13,355 bases of DNA from contig JACGCK010000582.1 of assembly GCA_014925825.1 (NCBI GenBank), positions 1 to 13,355 on the forward strand, written 5' to 3'. The stretch comes from Pholiota molesta. Lineage: Eukaryota; Basidiomycota; Agaricomycetes; Agaricales; Strophariaceae. Positions 1 through 8,597 of the stretch are shown here, piece after piece; position 1 is the first letter of the stretch, and every line of letters starts with the position of its first letter. Made by a program: the position numbers and the translations under genes. A model generated the notes under the pieces. The model made no database searches and had not been told where the DNA came from. It saw nothing but the letters and a program-made list of their open reading frames with translations.

Positions 1-440
1 TCTTGTACTCGATTTCTCTCGCGGAGGAATTCATCAACTCCCAGAGGTATGTCTGGGAAAAATGATAGAGTATGGAGACCGGCTTCTCTTTCCGCTAGAG
101 TGTAGGGATTTTACTGTAAGCCACTGCGAAAGTCAGGAGGGCGACAGCAAACCCACGTTTGCCCATACATCCCGCTTTCATATCCCAGGTCATCACTTTG
201 CCATATTTTCCGAGGGCTTCATCTATCAAGGATGTTGATGTCGACCATGGAATTTAATAATATGAAGCTAAGCCTGAACTAACTGGTCGCAATCGTGTAG
301 ATCTTTTCAGAATCGATCATGAGGCCTATCAAGGATCAGCTTTATCCAAATCGTGTGTCAGAAGAAGTAGATATACACATACCGTCCATATCGAACAAGA
401 CATATTCGATTGTTTTCTTTGGGCTTGCTGATTCTGACAT
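1..440 (-). CDS. HAD-superfamily phosphatase, 5' part only (GS1/pseudouridine-5'-phosphatase-like)
   Basis: Probably a soluble phosphatase acting on a small phosphorylated metabolite. Four exons can be read on the minus strand: 383-440, 284-325, 157-222 and 1-94, with introns of 57, 61 and 62 nt, all GT..TAG. The start at 440 gives a short tail, then the HAD nucleophile motif FDMDGLMIDSE near residues 15-25. Intron 1 cuts between the second Asp and the Gly of that motif. Downstream I read YGKVMTWDMKAGCMGKPERE and FFPDIPLGVDEFLRER, the cap-domain pattern of HDHD1/GS1-like HAD proteins. The lysine motif and the acidic motif III would lie beyond the left edge. The gene is divergent from the glutaredoxin gene with 130 bp between the start codons. 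The family is secure; the substrate is not, since glycerol-3-phosphatase relatives share this motif. Confidence 0.85.
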
Positions 441-570
441 GGTGACTGATGGCGAAAGGTATAAATTTTGGTGTAGTAGTAATTAACGAAATATGAAAGG
501 GATAAAATTAGGTTTGATCGGGGGTTGTACGTGGCTTGTTGACATCCATTCCCTACTCTTGCCCACCACA
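441..570. promoter_or_regulatory. Divergent promoter between HAD phosphatase and glutaredoxin genes
   Basis: Only 130 bp separate the two start codons, so both promoters must share or overlap this space or the neighbouring 5' ends. A TATA-like TATAAAT at 460-466 reads on the plus strand, about 105 bp before the glutaredoxin ATG. I see no matching TATA for the minus-strand gene. The assignment is inferred from gene layout. Confidence 0.5.
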
Positions 571-1420
571 ATGTCTTCACTATATCCGCGAGACCCCAAG
601 GCTTTCGGTGTGCCCTTTCGCAGACGCCGATTCACATTCTTCATTATTCTGCTGGTCGGGATGCTCTTCTTCCTCTTCGTCCCATGGGAATTGCCTTCTT
701 CATTCCAAGACCTCGATTTCTCCAGTATCTCACGCGCCAAGGTGGCCCAACTCATGAAGTCGAAGAAAGCGCCCGTGGAAGAGATATATGGTCTTCTACA
801 TTTAGTGACGGGCGACCACGAGCAGGAACATGTTCTCAGCAATGCAGTTCATCTAGACCCCACAGTTCCCTCGAATTATCTATATATGCTGCTGGCGATG
901 CCACCTTAGATTGGCATAAGGAAATGGAGAGTTTAAACAAAAAGTATCCCATCATCATTTTTAGCAAAGTATGTGTTTGTGAAACTCCTAATGGATATGA
1001 GGCAATCGAGTAACAGTTATATTTTCTTCTAGACATATTGTCCGTGAGTATCAAAGTTTGCTTGTTGTACTCATTGTATAACAATTTCTATCACAGATAC
1101 TCGAAACGTGCAAAAGATTTACTCAAAGGTTATGAGCTCCAACCACCGCCGAAAATAATTGAAGTCGACATGAGAGGTAAAATGATTTTTTCCTTCTTTG
1201 TGTTCTGGTTAGATAACGAAACTTTTCTTTAGATGATGGAAACATGATCAAACACCTCTTGACTCGTTTGACGAACCACTCTACATTCCCCAACATTCTT
1301 CTTCGTGGTAAATCTATCGGTGGCTCTGATAATCTGCAAGCCCTCCACGCAAATAAATCTCTGAAGAAGCTCCTAGAAGAGGCAGGTGCTACTGCACGCT
1401 CGAAAGGGCTCAGTCAATAG
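571..1420 (+). CDS. Membrane-anchored glutaredoxin (Grx6/Grx7-like), with one apparent frameshift
   Basis: A thiol oxidoreductase of the secretory-pathway glutaredoxin type. Exons: 571-968, 1033-1043, 1097-1176 and 1233-1420; introns are 64, 53 and 56 nt. The N-terminus carries a basic stretch followed by a hydrophobic segment (FFIILLVGMLFFLFVPW, about residues 18-34), which suggests a type II membrane anchor. The glutaredoxin fold follows: YPIIIFSK, then the active site TYCPYSKRAK, then VDMRDDG, FPNILLRGKSIGGSDNL and a C-terminal helix. The start ATG at 571 is the first that puts the basic/hydrophobic anchor at the N-terminus. The frame breaks near 868-870: upstream reads HLDPTVP and downstream reads LELSIYAAGDATLDW in the next frame. 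One extra C in the CCC run would join them. Such a break in a housekeeping-type gene may be a sequence error. With it repaired the product would be about 225 aa. Confidence 0.88.
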
Positions 1421-1901
1421 ACATTTGTTGATTTTCAACGACACGCATCGGCCAACATCAAGGTGTATAGTATAACATATCATTTGGCATATCCTGTATC
1501 ATTTATCTGCTTCTGCTTCTGCTCTCCCAGCGACCATGTAACCTTTGAATGACAATACTTACTAGTGTGAGCTCTCTACCTTTACCTGCCTTCCTGGAGT
1601 TCGCGTCTATGCAAAAAGATCGTCGAACATGCTTCGGGCTCTGTATCACTCTGCCTTTGTCTGGTGCTTCTACTCTGAATCGTAAACTTCTCCCCAAAAA
1701 GTTTTGGCTACTCGTTTTCCCTGCAAACAAAATGATTCCTGGATGTACCCACCACTACATACCTAAGATTTGAAGCCTCAAAGGCTGCTGACTCGAATGG
1801 CCTGTGAGGGGTGACTAGTGACTAATGACTTGGATTGCTTATCAATGCACCATCCTCTAACAGGATGGACTCACCTGGTTTGTCCTTTACAATCGTCGAC
1901 C
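1421..1901. other. Intergenic region, no recognised gene
   Basis: This stretch holds the glutaredoxin 3' end and the upstream region of the glycosyltransferase gene. A 75-codon minus-strand reading frame (1503-1730) has a basic, Ser/Arg-rich start that could pass for a mitochondrial presequence. It matches nothing I know and has no supporting exon structure, so I do not call it a gene. The right end contains repeated TGACT motifs, listed separately. Confidence 0.6.
1789..1830 (+). promoter_or_regulatory. Cluster of four TGACT motifs (possible bZIP sites)
   Basis: TGACT occurs at 1789, 1812, 1819 and 1826. The last three are spaced exactly 7 bp apart as tandem TGACTNR units. The first copy reads TGACTCG; TGACTC is the core of Gcn4/Cpc1/AP-1-type sites. 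The cluster lies 72-113 bp before the ATG at 1902. Regulation by a bZIP factor is inferred only. Confidence 0.35.
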
Positions 1902-3690
1902 ATGACCATATCAATCTACGCAAGGTTAATCATCTATCTGGGCATTATCTGTTTGTCGGTTATCGCTATCCTGCGTATGAAGCCATCGCCGTTTCATGAT
2001 AGAGAAAATTCCTTCGGCTCTGTGAATTTTCCCAATTCTCGCCCTAGTTCGATCAATTCTACCAGCCAACATGGTTCTTGTCCATCACCTCCCGCCCGTA
2101 CACCTGTCAAAGCGATTCTCCCAGAATGGGATTCCTCTCATTATATTGAAGGGAAACCTACAATGGCCTTCCGAGGTTAGCTGGCTCTCATACAGCCTTG
2201 ATATGTTGTTGACAAGCGATATAGATAATCTTCGCGAAGATAAATTCTATATAACAGGAATGGGGGACGCTGGCTTCAGTACGTTGATTCGACTCATGGT
2301 TGAAGAATTCTGAATTCTAAACTTTAAGCGAACCAATTCATGAGCTATGTGCGGCGATGTTCATATTTTACTGCGGCATATATTGGATACTGAGATTTGA
2401 AAAGGTTAACATGATCTATTTGGGCGTACTCTCCCAACGGGTTCCCATTATACCGGCCTTTGCGCCTTATTATCATATATGTGCGCCTTTTCCTATTCGC
2501 CAGATAAATTATCTCCCGTATGCTTATTTAGGAATCAAGCATGGTCCGCAGGAGCGATACCCTTTGGTCATATCTTCAATCTTTCGCGCGCTAGGGATGA
2601 AATCCAGCACCCTCTTCTCGAGTGGATGGACATTAAATATCGACCCTCGATAACATCCATCGACGCCCCGCCACCATCAGAACGCGAGGGGTTGGGATGT
2701 TGGTCGACCCAGTCCGAGGACACTCCATTTCCGTGGGGAATACAATCTCTTGAGAACTATTTACACCTCGATATATCATATACGCGTACTCCTAAAGAGG
2801 CTCGCCACGATCTAAACAACAAAGCAGATAAACACGTAGTGTTTGGTCATCTTGTGCCCTATATCTTCCCTGGTAGCCCTCTTTCTCCTTCAAATAAACC
2901 GCGTCCTCTCATGCAAGCTTCGCCTCTTGGACGTAATCTTCCTCCTGATGAACATTTGGCTTGCTTTGATCTGTTGTACTATGCAACATCGAGCTCGGAG
3001 GCTTTCGAATGGGAGTTTTTATGGTCTCCTGCATGGAACTTGGTCGGTACACACCTTCATTTCACAGATGATCTTATTCGCCTTGCAAAAGACTATTTGG
3101 GACGGGCCTTTGCAAGGCCAGTAGATGGAATTCCACCTGTAAGTCTTTTTCATCTCTTGACAGTATTGTCGCATTGTTAATTGAACCTGGGTTTTTAGTT
3201 CATTGCCATCCATATGCGCCGTAATGATTTCGAAGACATATGTGATTTGGATAAATTCGTGACGTGCTTCATTCCACTTCGAACTTTCCAACGGATAGCA
3301 AGTTCAATGAAGGAGGAAATATATTATCGAGACAATATCAAAATAGAGCATATTCTTCTAACATCTGGTAATTTGTTTGGCGTTCTAATTGCGTGCCATG
3401 CTAATCAAAGTGAAGATGAAAAGGATCTAGCCTTCTGGGATGAGGCCAAAAAACTTGGCTGGGTTCACATTGATCACCTTGCTGAAAAAACCGAAGAAAC
3501 ATACGGCGAATGGTACCTACCTATAATAGACATGATTGTGCAAAGCATGGCGGCTGGATTCCTCGGAACGAAAGATTCTACGTTTAGTCTCGTCAGCTCA
3601 CGGAGGATCCGAGATTGGAACAACGGACCTGCCGTTTTACTATCCCAAACGGACAGAGCGGAAGTGGACTTCGTATCCGATAAATATTGA
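1902..3690 (+). CDS. Fungal O-fucosyltransferase-like glycosyltransferase, type II membrane protein
   Basis: Likely a Golgi/ER sugar transferase of the GT-B fold, related to GDP-fucose protein O-fucosyltransferases; donor and acceptor are not known. Exons: 1902-2175, 2225-2278, 2329-2348, 2405-2480, 2540-3138 and 3199-3690, in frame throughout for 504 aa, a usual length for this basidiomycete family as I recall it. Residues 6-24 form a membrane anchor. Family landmarks are FRDNLRED (about 90-97), GMGDAGFTNQFMSY, LSQRVPIIPAFAP (125-137), a central LPPDEHLACFDLLYY block, IHMRRNDF (345-352; compare HxRRGD in O-fucosyltransferases) and FLGTKDSTFSL with RRIRDW near 462-480. The ATG at 1902 has a good context (GACC before it) and sits just before the anchor; 1845 is an in-frame alternative. 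The last 20 or so residues do not resemble the C-terminus I expect. Three of five introns end in AAG. Confidence 0.85.
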
Positions 3691-3901
3691 AAGGATCCCC
3701 GGTGATTTCATCCTTCCCCTCAAAATCGCGAGCACCCGCAACACCGAGGCAAATCAGAAACGTTCCTCACTCTCCGTCCTTAACAATTGATAATCACAAA
3801 TTAATTAAACAGCACAAAAGATATCCAGTACAGCAGCATGCCGTACGCGATCAATGTTCAACCCTTGATAGCAGTATACATATATTTAAAAGAGCGACTC
3901 A
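3691..3901. other. Convergent intergenic spacer
   Basis: 211 bp lie between the stop codon of the glycosyltransferase gene and the stop codon of the P450 pseudogene on the opposite strand. Both 3' ends point into this AT-rich stretch, which must hold both polyadenylation regions. No coding signal was seen. Confidence 0.6.
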
Positions 3902-5806
3902 TCAATCTTCCAACCCTCCTTTGACGAGCTCCGGAATCCAGGAGGATCGAGGAGTAATTGAACACTTATAAGGGGATTTATGACTAGGAAGAAACACAAG
4001 ATCAATCACTAGTATATCTAGCGTTAATCTGAACTTACCTAATAGTAGTGAAGTCGTCGTAGTCGTCTTTAATTTCGATTTCATTACCCAATTCATCTTT
4101 TGCTTTTCCAACGTCGAAGCATGTGAGAATCAACGCGATCGTCAACCAAACCTATAAAGGGGATGATAATGAAGGAGGATAGATTCCGAGAAGAATGTAA
4201 GAAACTTACTGTTGAGCTGGCGATATATTTTCCAGCACATATTCTGATGTGATCAAGATGCCTTCATTAGCTTTGCGAGGATTTGTATATTTTTTGTAAC
4301 ACCTTCCAAAGCCATACACAGGTGTCGGACCTTCTTGCAGCTCTCCGTTACTATCGATGTATCGTTCGGGCTTGAGAATATATGGGTCGGAATAAATCTC
4401 TTCATTATGAGTCATACCCCTGAAGCATATGCGATAGCATATATGAGGGTGTCACTCTTGTCAAAGGCAGGGTAAGACAGTGAGGCATACCACAGATTAC
4501 CGATGATATTTGTATCTAATGTTTGATCAGATTAATCTATACATTGAACAGCCTTGTATTCATCATACCTTTCGGAATGAAGTATCCTTTGTAGTGGTCA
4601 TCTTGCGTCGAATAGTGAGGTATTCCAAGTAAAAGGGGAGATCTCCATCGCAGAACTTCACGATATATCGCTTCGGTGTAGGGAAGTGATTCTCGATCCT
4701 CATAACTTGGAAGGCGTGTCCTACCCATAACTTTGTTGATTTCTAGTTGGGCTTTCTTCTGGATTTCTGGTTTAATGCACATTTGATATAGAAATGTTCC
4801 AGTTGCAGAAATTGTCTGACTCGGAAATCAGAGAGGATAAAAAAAAGGATAATGCAAACATAAATTGTCACTGACTAAAAGGTATTCGTTTCACAAGATC
4901 GGTTAATCTTTTGACTTCCACGGCGACCTTATGAGATGAGGCCCTATGTAGGAAACCAAGGCGGAATTTTCCCGAGGATTGGAAAGACGTTGATTATACT
5001 TCCACCAGGTGCTAGTAGAGGAGCGGCCAAGCTGACACTCTTTTCGGCTGCCTCAATGACTGGATCATGAATCGACTCAATGTCGTAACCATACATAAGA
5101 GACATCGGAATAGATATGCCCAACTTTATAAAGGTATCAAGGTGACTTACATAGGTCAAATGTAAATCGTACATTTATCGACTTTCATTTTGTTATGATG
5201 ACAGAAATCTTCGGGAGTTTCTAAGAAGGCTTGGAGCATTTGAAAAACCTTCTTTTGGATGACCGGCCTGTATTTTTTAGAGGCTTCAATATTGAAGTTC
5301 TGCTGCATAATCTTCCTATGAAATCTCCATCGATCTCGATACCGCAGCATTGAAACCATTGCAGGATCTCATCCAAGTCTAAGAGAAGTGTTGCCTAAAA
5401 CTGAAACGCCAAAGAAAAATTAAAACATGCTTACAATTTCATAATTGGAACTGGCAATCTGTCGGAGTACTTGCTCGCTCGTCTCTGAAATAGCTCAATG
5501 GCATCTTCAGGGTTGTTGAGAATAATCAAGTTGTTCCCAAAAGCACTAGCGAAAACAATATCACCTATGGAAGTCAGCTTGCATGTAGAAAATATTTTTG
5601 AGATCCATACTATTGTATTTCTTTCTCCATTCCTCGTATTCTTTAGCAGGCCTGATTGTTGGAAAATCCAGCATATTGCCAAAGAAAGGCATAGGTTTGG
5701 GTCCAGGGGGATAAGGACCATGTCTTCCGGTAGTAACAAGCTTCCTGAATATAACAACTAACAGGAAAGGTATGACTAGAGAGAGGAGGAAAAAGAAGGC
5801 TGTCAT
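3902..5806 (-). pseudogene. Cytochrome P450 monooxygenase, degenerate (CYP64/OrdA-like)
   Basis: Most of a microsomal P450 is readable on the minus strand. Segments: 5611-5806, 5435-5564, 5183-5378, about 4947-5123, about 4870-4942, 4569-4815, 4491-4515, 4303-4419, 4210-4243, 4039-4151 and 3902-3983. The N-terminus has a membrane anchor and PPGPKPMPFFGN. Later come RYRDRWRFHRKIMQQNF (C helix), APGGSIINVFPILGKIPPWF, YTEAIYREVLRWRSPL (K-helix ExxR), LKPERY and the heme loop GFGRICAGKYIASST. Lesions: a TGA at 5369-5371 where the family has GWD; a TAG at 4944-4946 with a +1 frameshift into SSHKVAVEVKRL; no I-helix segment with its A/G-G-x-D-T oxygen-binding motif between KRIP and TISATGTF, about 50 residues by my memory of relatives; and a heme loop one residue short. 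The splice sites downstream remain good, which suggests fairly recent loss of function. Confidence 0.85.
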
Positions 5807-5879
5807 AATGGGCCCTTGGAATGAAGAATTAGAGCGGAATATAAAAACGGTTCTTGGACCAGTGAGTTTCGGGCAGATG

Positions 5880-5886
5880 TTATATA
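5880..5886 (-). promoter_or_regulatory. TATA-like box upstream of the P450 locus
   Basis: TATATAA reads on the minus strand about 75 bp before the P450 start codon at 5806, a plausible core-promoter position for a fungal gene. No experimental support. Confidence 0.35.
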
Positions 5887-6984
5887 TGTGACTCCAGTCG
5901 GGCACTGATATAGGAAAGGATAAGATGGTTCCTGGAGGCTATAAACTTTAACTTTTAAGAGGCCGAGTTCCCAATGGTCCATGGTGAGGTAAGTATGCAT
6001 GTAATCATGGTCTGCAATTGTCTTTCCCTCTGAAAACGTGAAACGGAAGAATCCAAATGAGATATCAGGTAGCTTTCTGACGAACGCATTCGAATGATCG
6101 GTTATTCCGCTCGGAGGATGTGCAGTAGTGATCTAGATGCTCAATAGAACATTGTCGATGTCTACCTTTTGTTTATGTCCTGAAACACCAATTGAGGCGA
6201 GGAGCGCTGGAGAAGCGATGGATATAAGTAAGTACAGTACTTGGCAGAGCCAATCCTGCTTACACGGGAGAGTGAAATCGGACTCGAAGCACCAGATTTT
6301 GCGATCAGCTTTATGTTAATGAGATACCGGCGGACTTCAATGCAGACTTCTCCATTCCTGAAGCCCAATGCGTCATCCATAGTTAGGGTCATTGAATGGG
6401 TTCGATCATCCTTTCAATGTATTGGTGTATTAGTAAAAGAGAATTTAAAAACGAGAATTATAGGTATGTACCCACAGTTGTGCCACAATTTTATCTCTTT
6501 TCTGAAGGCCACCTATGCAAGACGATTCTACAACCGGTGAGCTTGTCTTTGGCGACTTGCCAGTGAAAAGAAGCAAAGAAACCGAACTACAGCTTGCAAC
6601 CCTGCAGGCCGTAGCGTTGCAGAAAGGATAGAAGTCATTTGGGTTGGCGTTGCTAACCATTCATTCAACGTCAAGTTGTCTACCCCTCATGGTAAATAAA
6701 CGTTTCCTTGCTCCGCCACGCATGAGATTTGAGCTTTACCCTTGTCGCCTTTCCGGAGCAGGAGTCGATTCTCGAATTCTGACACAAGAGTCGCTTACTA
6801 GTAATGTTCCACCGAAGCAGTTAAGATAAAAAGATAAAGATTTGTCGCATTAGATCGAGGTTGAGCTTTGCAAGTGGTTCCCCAGTTCATGAGCGCTGAG
6901 ATGGGGACGTTTGTATTCGGGTCAATGTCAAGAGCCAAGACGGGGTGGCCGAGTTCCGCTCATTACTTTTCTCGGCCCGGCATC

Positions 6985-7001
6985 ATGATGATGATGATGA
7001 T
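6985..7001. repeat. (ATG)n microsatellite
   Basis: Five complete ATG units plus two bases of a sixth, about 60 bp before the J-protein start codon. Short simple repeat; no function inferred. Confidence 0.9.
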
Positions 7002-7061
7002 CCAAATTGAAAGCGACCTGTGACAATACACTCATCTTCCGAAATATCTACCGAATGCTCT

Positions 7062-7848
7062 ATGTCAAGCGCATTGTCAAATGGCATTCGATGCTGGGGT
7101 TCCCACACACAAGGTAGCCTGTTGATACACTCTGCAAGAAGCCTCCGGACATCTGTCAGAACATCTTCATCTGCGCAAAAACAGGTGGCCAATCCGTTTC
7201 CTTATCCTACTCATCGAAATCCTACGCCTCATCAACTGTTTCACCTTCCTCGTAATGCCACAGAAGCGGACATCAAAGCGCGCTGTATGTATATATCTGC
7301 TGTGTTCGTGATGTTCATCCGCTAAATACCACATTTGTAGATTTCGACCTTGTGAGGCTTTATCATCCAGACAAGGTCGGTGCTTCATCGTCTTCCGACC
7401 TTGCGCATGCTCGATTTCAGGCAATTACAGCTGCCTACGATACATTAAGAGGGAAATCATCCTCCAGCAATGACACCTTGGGACATGGCACTTCAGCATC
7501 TCCGGCGCCACGATACCAATCGACAGCTGCATACAGAGCAATGAAGAAAAAACGACAGGAGCTATATGATAGTGGTCCAGTCGATGACAGTAAAAAGGAC
7601 AAACTTATTCTCTTCGGTGTCATTGTGGTAAGTATTTCTCAAAGCACGTCGACATCAAAGCATGCATTATTCATTCTTGTCAGACCATTGTTTTTGTGAT
7701 GGTACAAACTGCATCAGTACGAAGAGACGTATTATCAGAAGCTATGTCAAGACATCGGCACACCGCTGAACCTGCTCGTCAAAGCCAGAGGTCGCAGGAA
7801 GAGGACAGGCTATTGCTACAAGATTTCAAGCCGTCGGACACATCATAG
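7062..7848 (+). CDS. Mitochondrial-type J-domain (DnaJ/Hsp40) protein with C-terminal membrane segment
   Basis: Probable Hsp70 co-chaperone. Exons 7062-7284, 7341-7627 and 7684-7848 (introns 56 and 56 nt) join in frame for 224 aa. Residues 1-45 are rich in Ser, Arg and Ala with almost no acidic residues, as in a mitochondrial presequence. The J domain follows: HQLFHLPRNATEADIKARYF, then RLYHPDKVG with the HPD catalytic triad at 83-85, then ARFQAITAAYDTLRG. The first intron falls just before the HPD helix. A low-complexity Ser/Ala linker leads to a basic stretch and one hydrophobic segment (LILFGVIVVTIVFVMV, about 161-176) and a polar tail. This layout recalls DNAJC30 or yeast Jid1, but orthology is not shown. 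An ATG at 7055 opens a 20-codon frame in another phase and cannot be spliced into the J domain, so 7062 is preferred. Confidence 0.85.
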
Positions 7849-8168
7849 TTATTTTGTTCATAATTGCATCTTTCATTATTATGCATTAATCAGCTTTGTT
7901 GAGTTTTATGTTCAAACCTGATTTTCTCTCAAGCCCAACCAACTTCAGGCTATTGATGATTAGCAACCTGCTCATGTTTCTGGCTCAAAACGATACGGGC
8001 AGCGAAGTTATATAACAGGTGCACCTTTTGGGATTACTGATATATTTGAAAGTTAGACTCTACCCCTGGACACCTTATGGTGCTTGCTCCCACCTTGGTA
8101 TTCTAATTTAAGTATTATGTGGATCGTATCAAGTTAGAAAGAGATCAAATAAATTGCATATTCGTTCA

Positions 8169-8183
8169 GACTGCAGTGCAGTC
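8169..8183. repeat. Perfect 15-bp palindrome GACTGCA-G-TGCAGTC
   Basis: Two 7-bp arms separated by one base. It could be a dimeric factor site in the chitinase upstream region, about 410 bp before the ATG. Function unknown. Confidence 0.45.
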
Positions 8184-8239
8184 GTTAATCTGTCCAACAT
8201 GCGACAAGTACTGTCCTCGTGAAAGGTAATCCATCATAA

Positions 8240-8256
8240 CTATATAAGATATATAG
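8240..8256. repeat. AT-rich inverted repeat with TATA-like centre
   Basis: CTATAT and ATATAG arms flank five bases, and the left arm includes TATATAAG on the plus strand. It lies about 340 bp before the chitinase ATG, far for a core promoter unless the leader is long. Confidence 0.3.
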
Positions 8257-8414
8257 TTTTTCTTTGCTAATAACCTCCAAGCTTTCGAATAACTGACATG
8301 TATTGGTTCTGGAGTTTCGATTGACATTAGCAGTTCCATGTCTAAAAACGGCCTTGAGAATGTGAGAGAATGTGATGTTCGAAACGCTCGAAACACCGTT
8401 GAGATGCTGACCCA

Positions 8415-8597
8415 ATGACCACATCCGTCACCAGTCCTGAGTCACCTCCTGAAGTATCCAACAGCAACGGTCAACCCCAAAGCCGACCTCGGAGCATTCT
8501 TTATGATTTGTCCTACTTATCCGCACCGTTTGCCAGATATTTCCACTCATTAATCATTGTTTTACCGTTGACCTCTTTACACTCGCAACAATGTTGA
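8415..8597 (+). other. Possible upstream open reading frame overlapping the chitinase start
   Basis: A 60-codon frame starts at ATG 8415 and stops with TGA at 8595-8597, four bases into the chitinase coding sequence and in a different frame. If transcription starts upstream of 8415, ribosomes using this ATG would pass the main start. Its product has no recognised domain. It could also be chance. Confidence 0.3.

Larger units (their letters stand above)
5807..7061. other. 1.25-kb region without a recognised gene
   Basis: The left part is the P450 upstream region. I scanned the remaining frames, including a 99-codon plus-strand frame at 6241-6540 and a 76-codon minus-strand frame at 6162-6392, and recognised no family. 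A 6099-6109 element (CGG, five bases, CCG) has the form of a zinc-cluster factor site, but such matches arise by chance. Near 6985-7001 there is a short ATG microsatellite. Confidence 0.55.
7849..8590. other. Intergenic region upstream of the chitinase gene
   Basis: No conserved coding sequence was seen in 742 bp. It holds the J-protein 3' end, a 15-bp perfect palindrome, an AT-rich inverted repeat around a TATATAAG, and a 60-codon upstream reading frame that overlaps the chitinase start codon. These are listed separately. Confidence 0.6.

Noticed and set aside
1503..1730. Minus-strand 75-codon frame with a presequence-like start
   Set aside because: No family match, a low-complexity Ser/Arg end and no exon structure; probably chance.
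6099..6109. CGG-N5-CCG as a zinc-cluster factor site
   Set aside because: Short motif expected by chance; no repeats nearby and no clear target gene.
6241..6540. 99-codon plus-strand frame
   Set aside because: No recognisable motif, and overlapping frames on both strands are equally long.
6940..6985. A GGGGTGGCCGAGT stretch resembling the 5' part (A box) of a tRNA-Ser or tRNA-Leu gene
   Set aside because: No B box (GGTTCRANTCC), no anticodon arm and no acceptor-stem partner could be found downstream.
7055..7117. Earlier ATG for the J-domain gene
   Set aside because: It opens a 20-codon frame ending in TAG; splicing at the nearby GT and the CAG before 7180 leaves the wrong phase for the J domain.
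7950..8045. Second C/D snoRNA-like arrangement (TTGATGA then CTGA)
   Set aside because: First base of the C box is wrong and the flanks do not pair.
8360..8415. Possible C/D-box snoRNA (TGATGT and CTGA motifs)
   Set aside because: The C box deviates from RTGATGA and there is no terminal stem.
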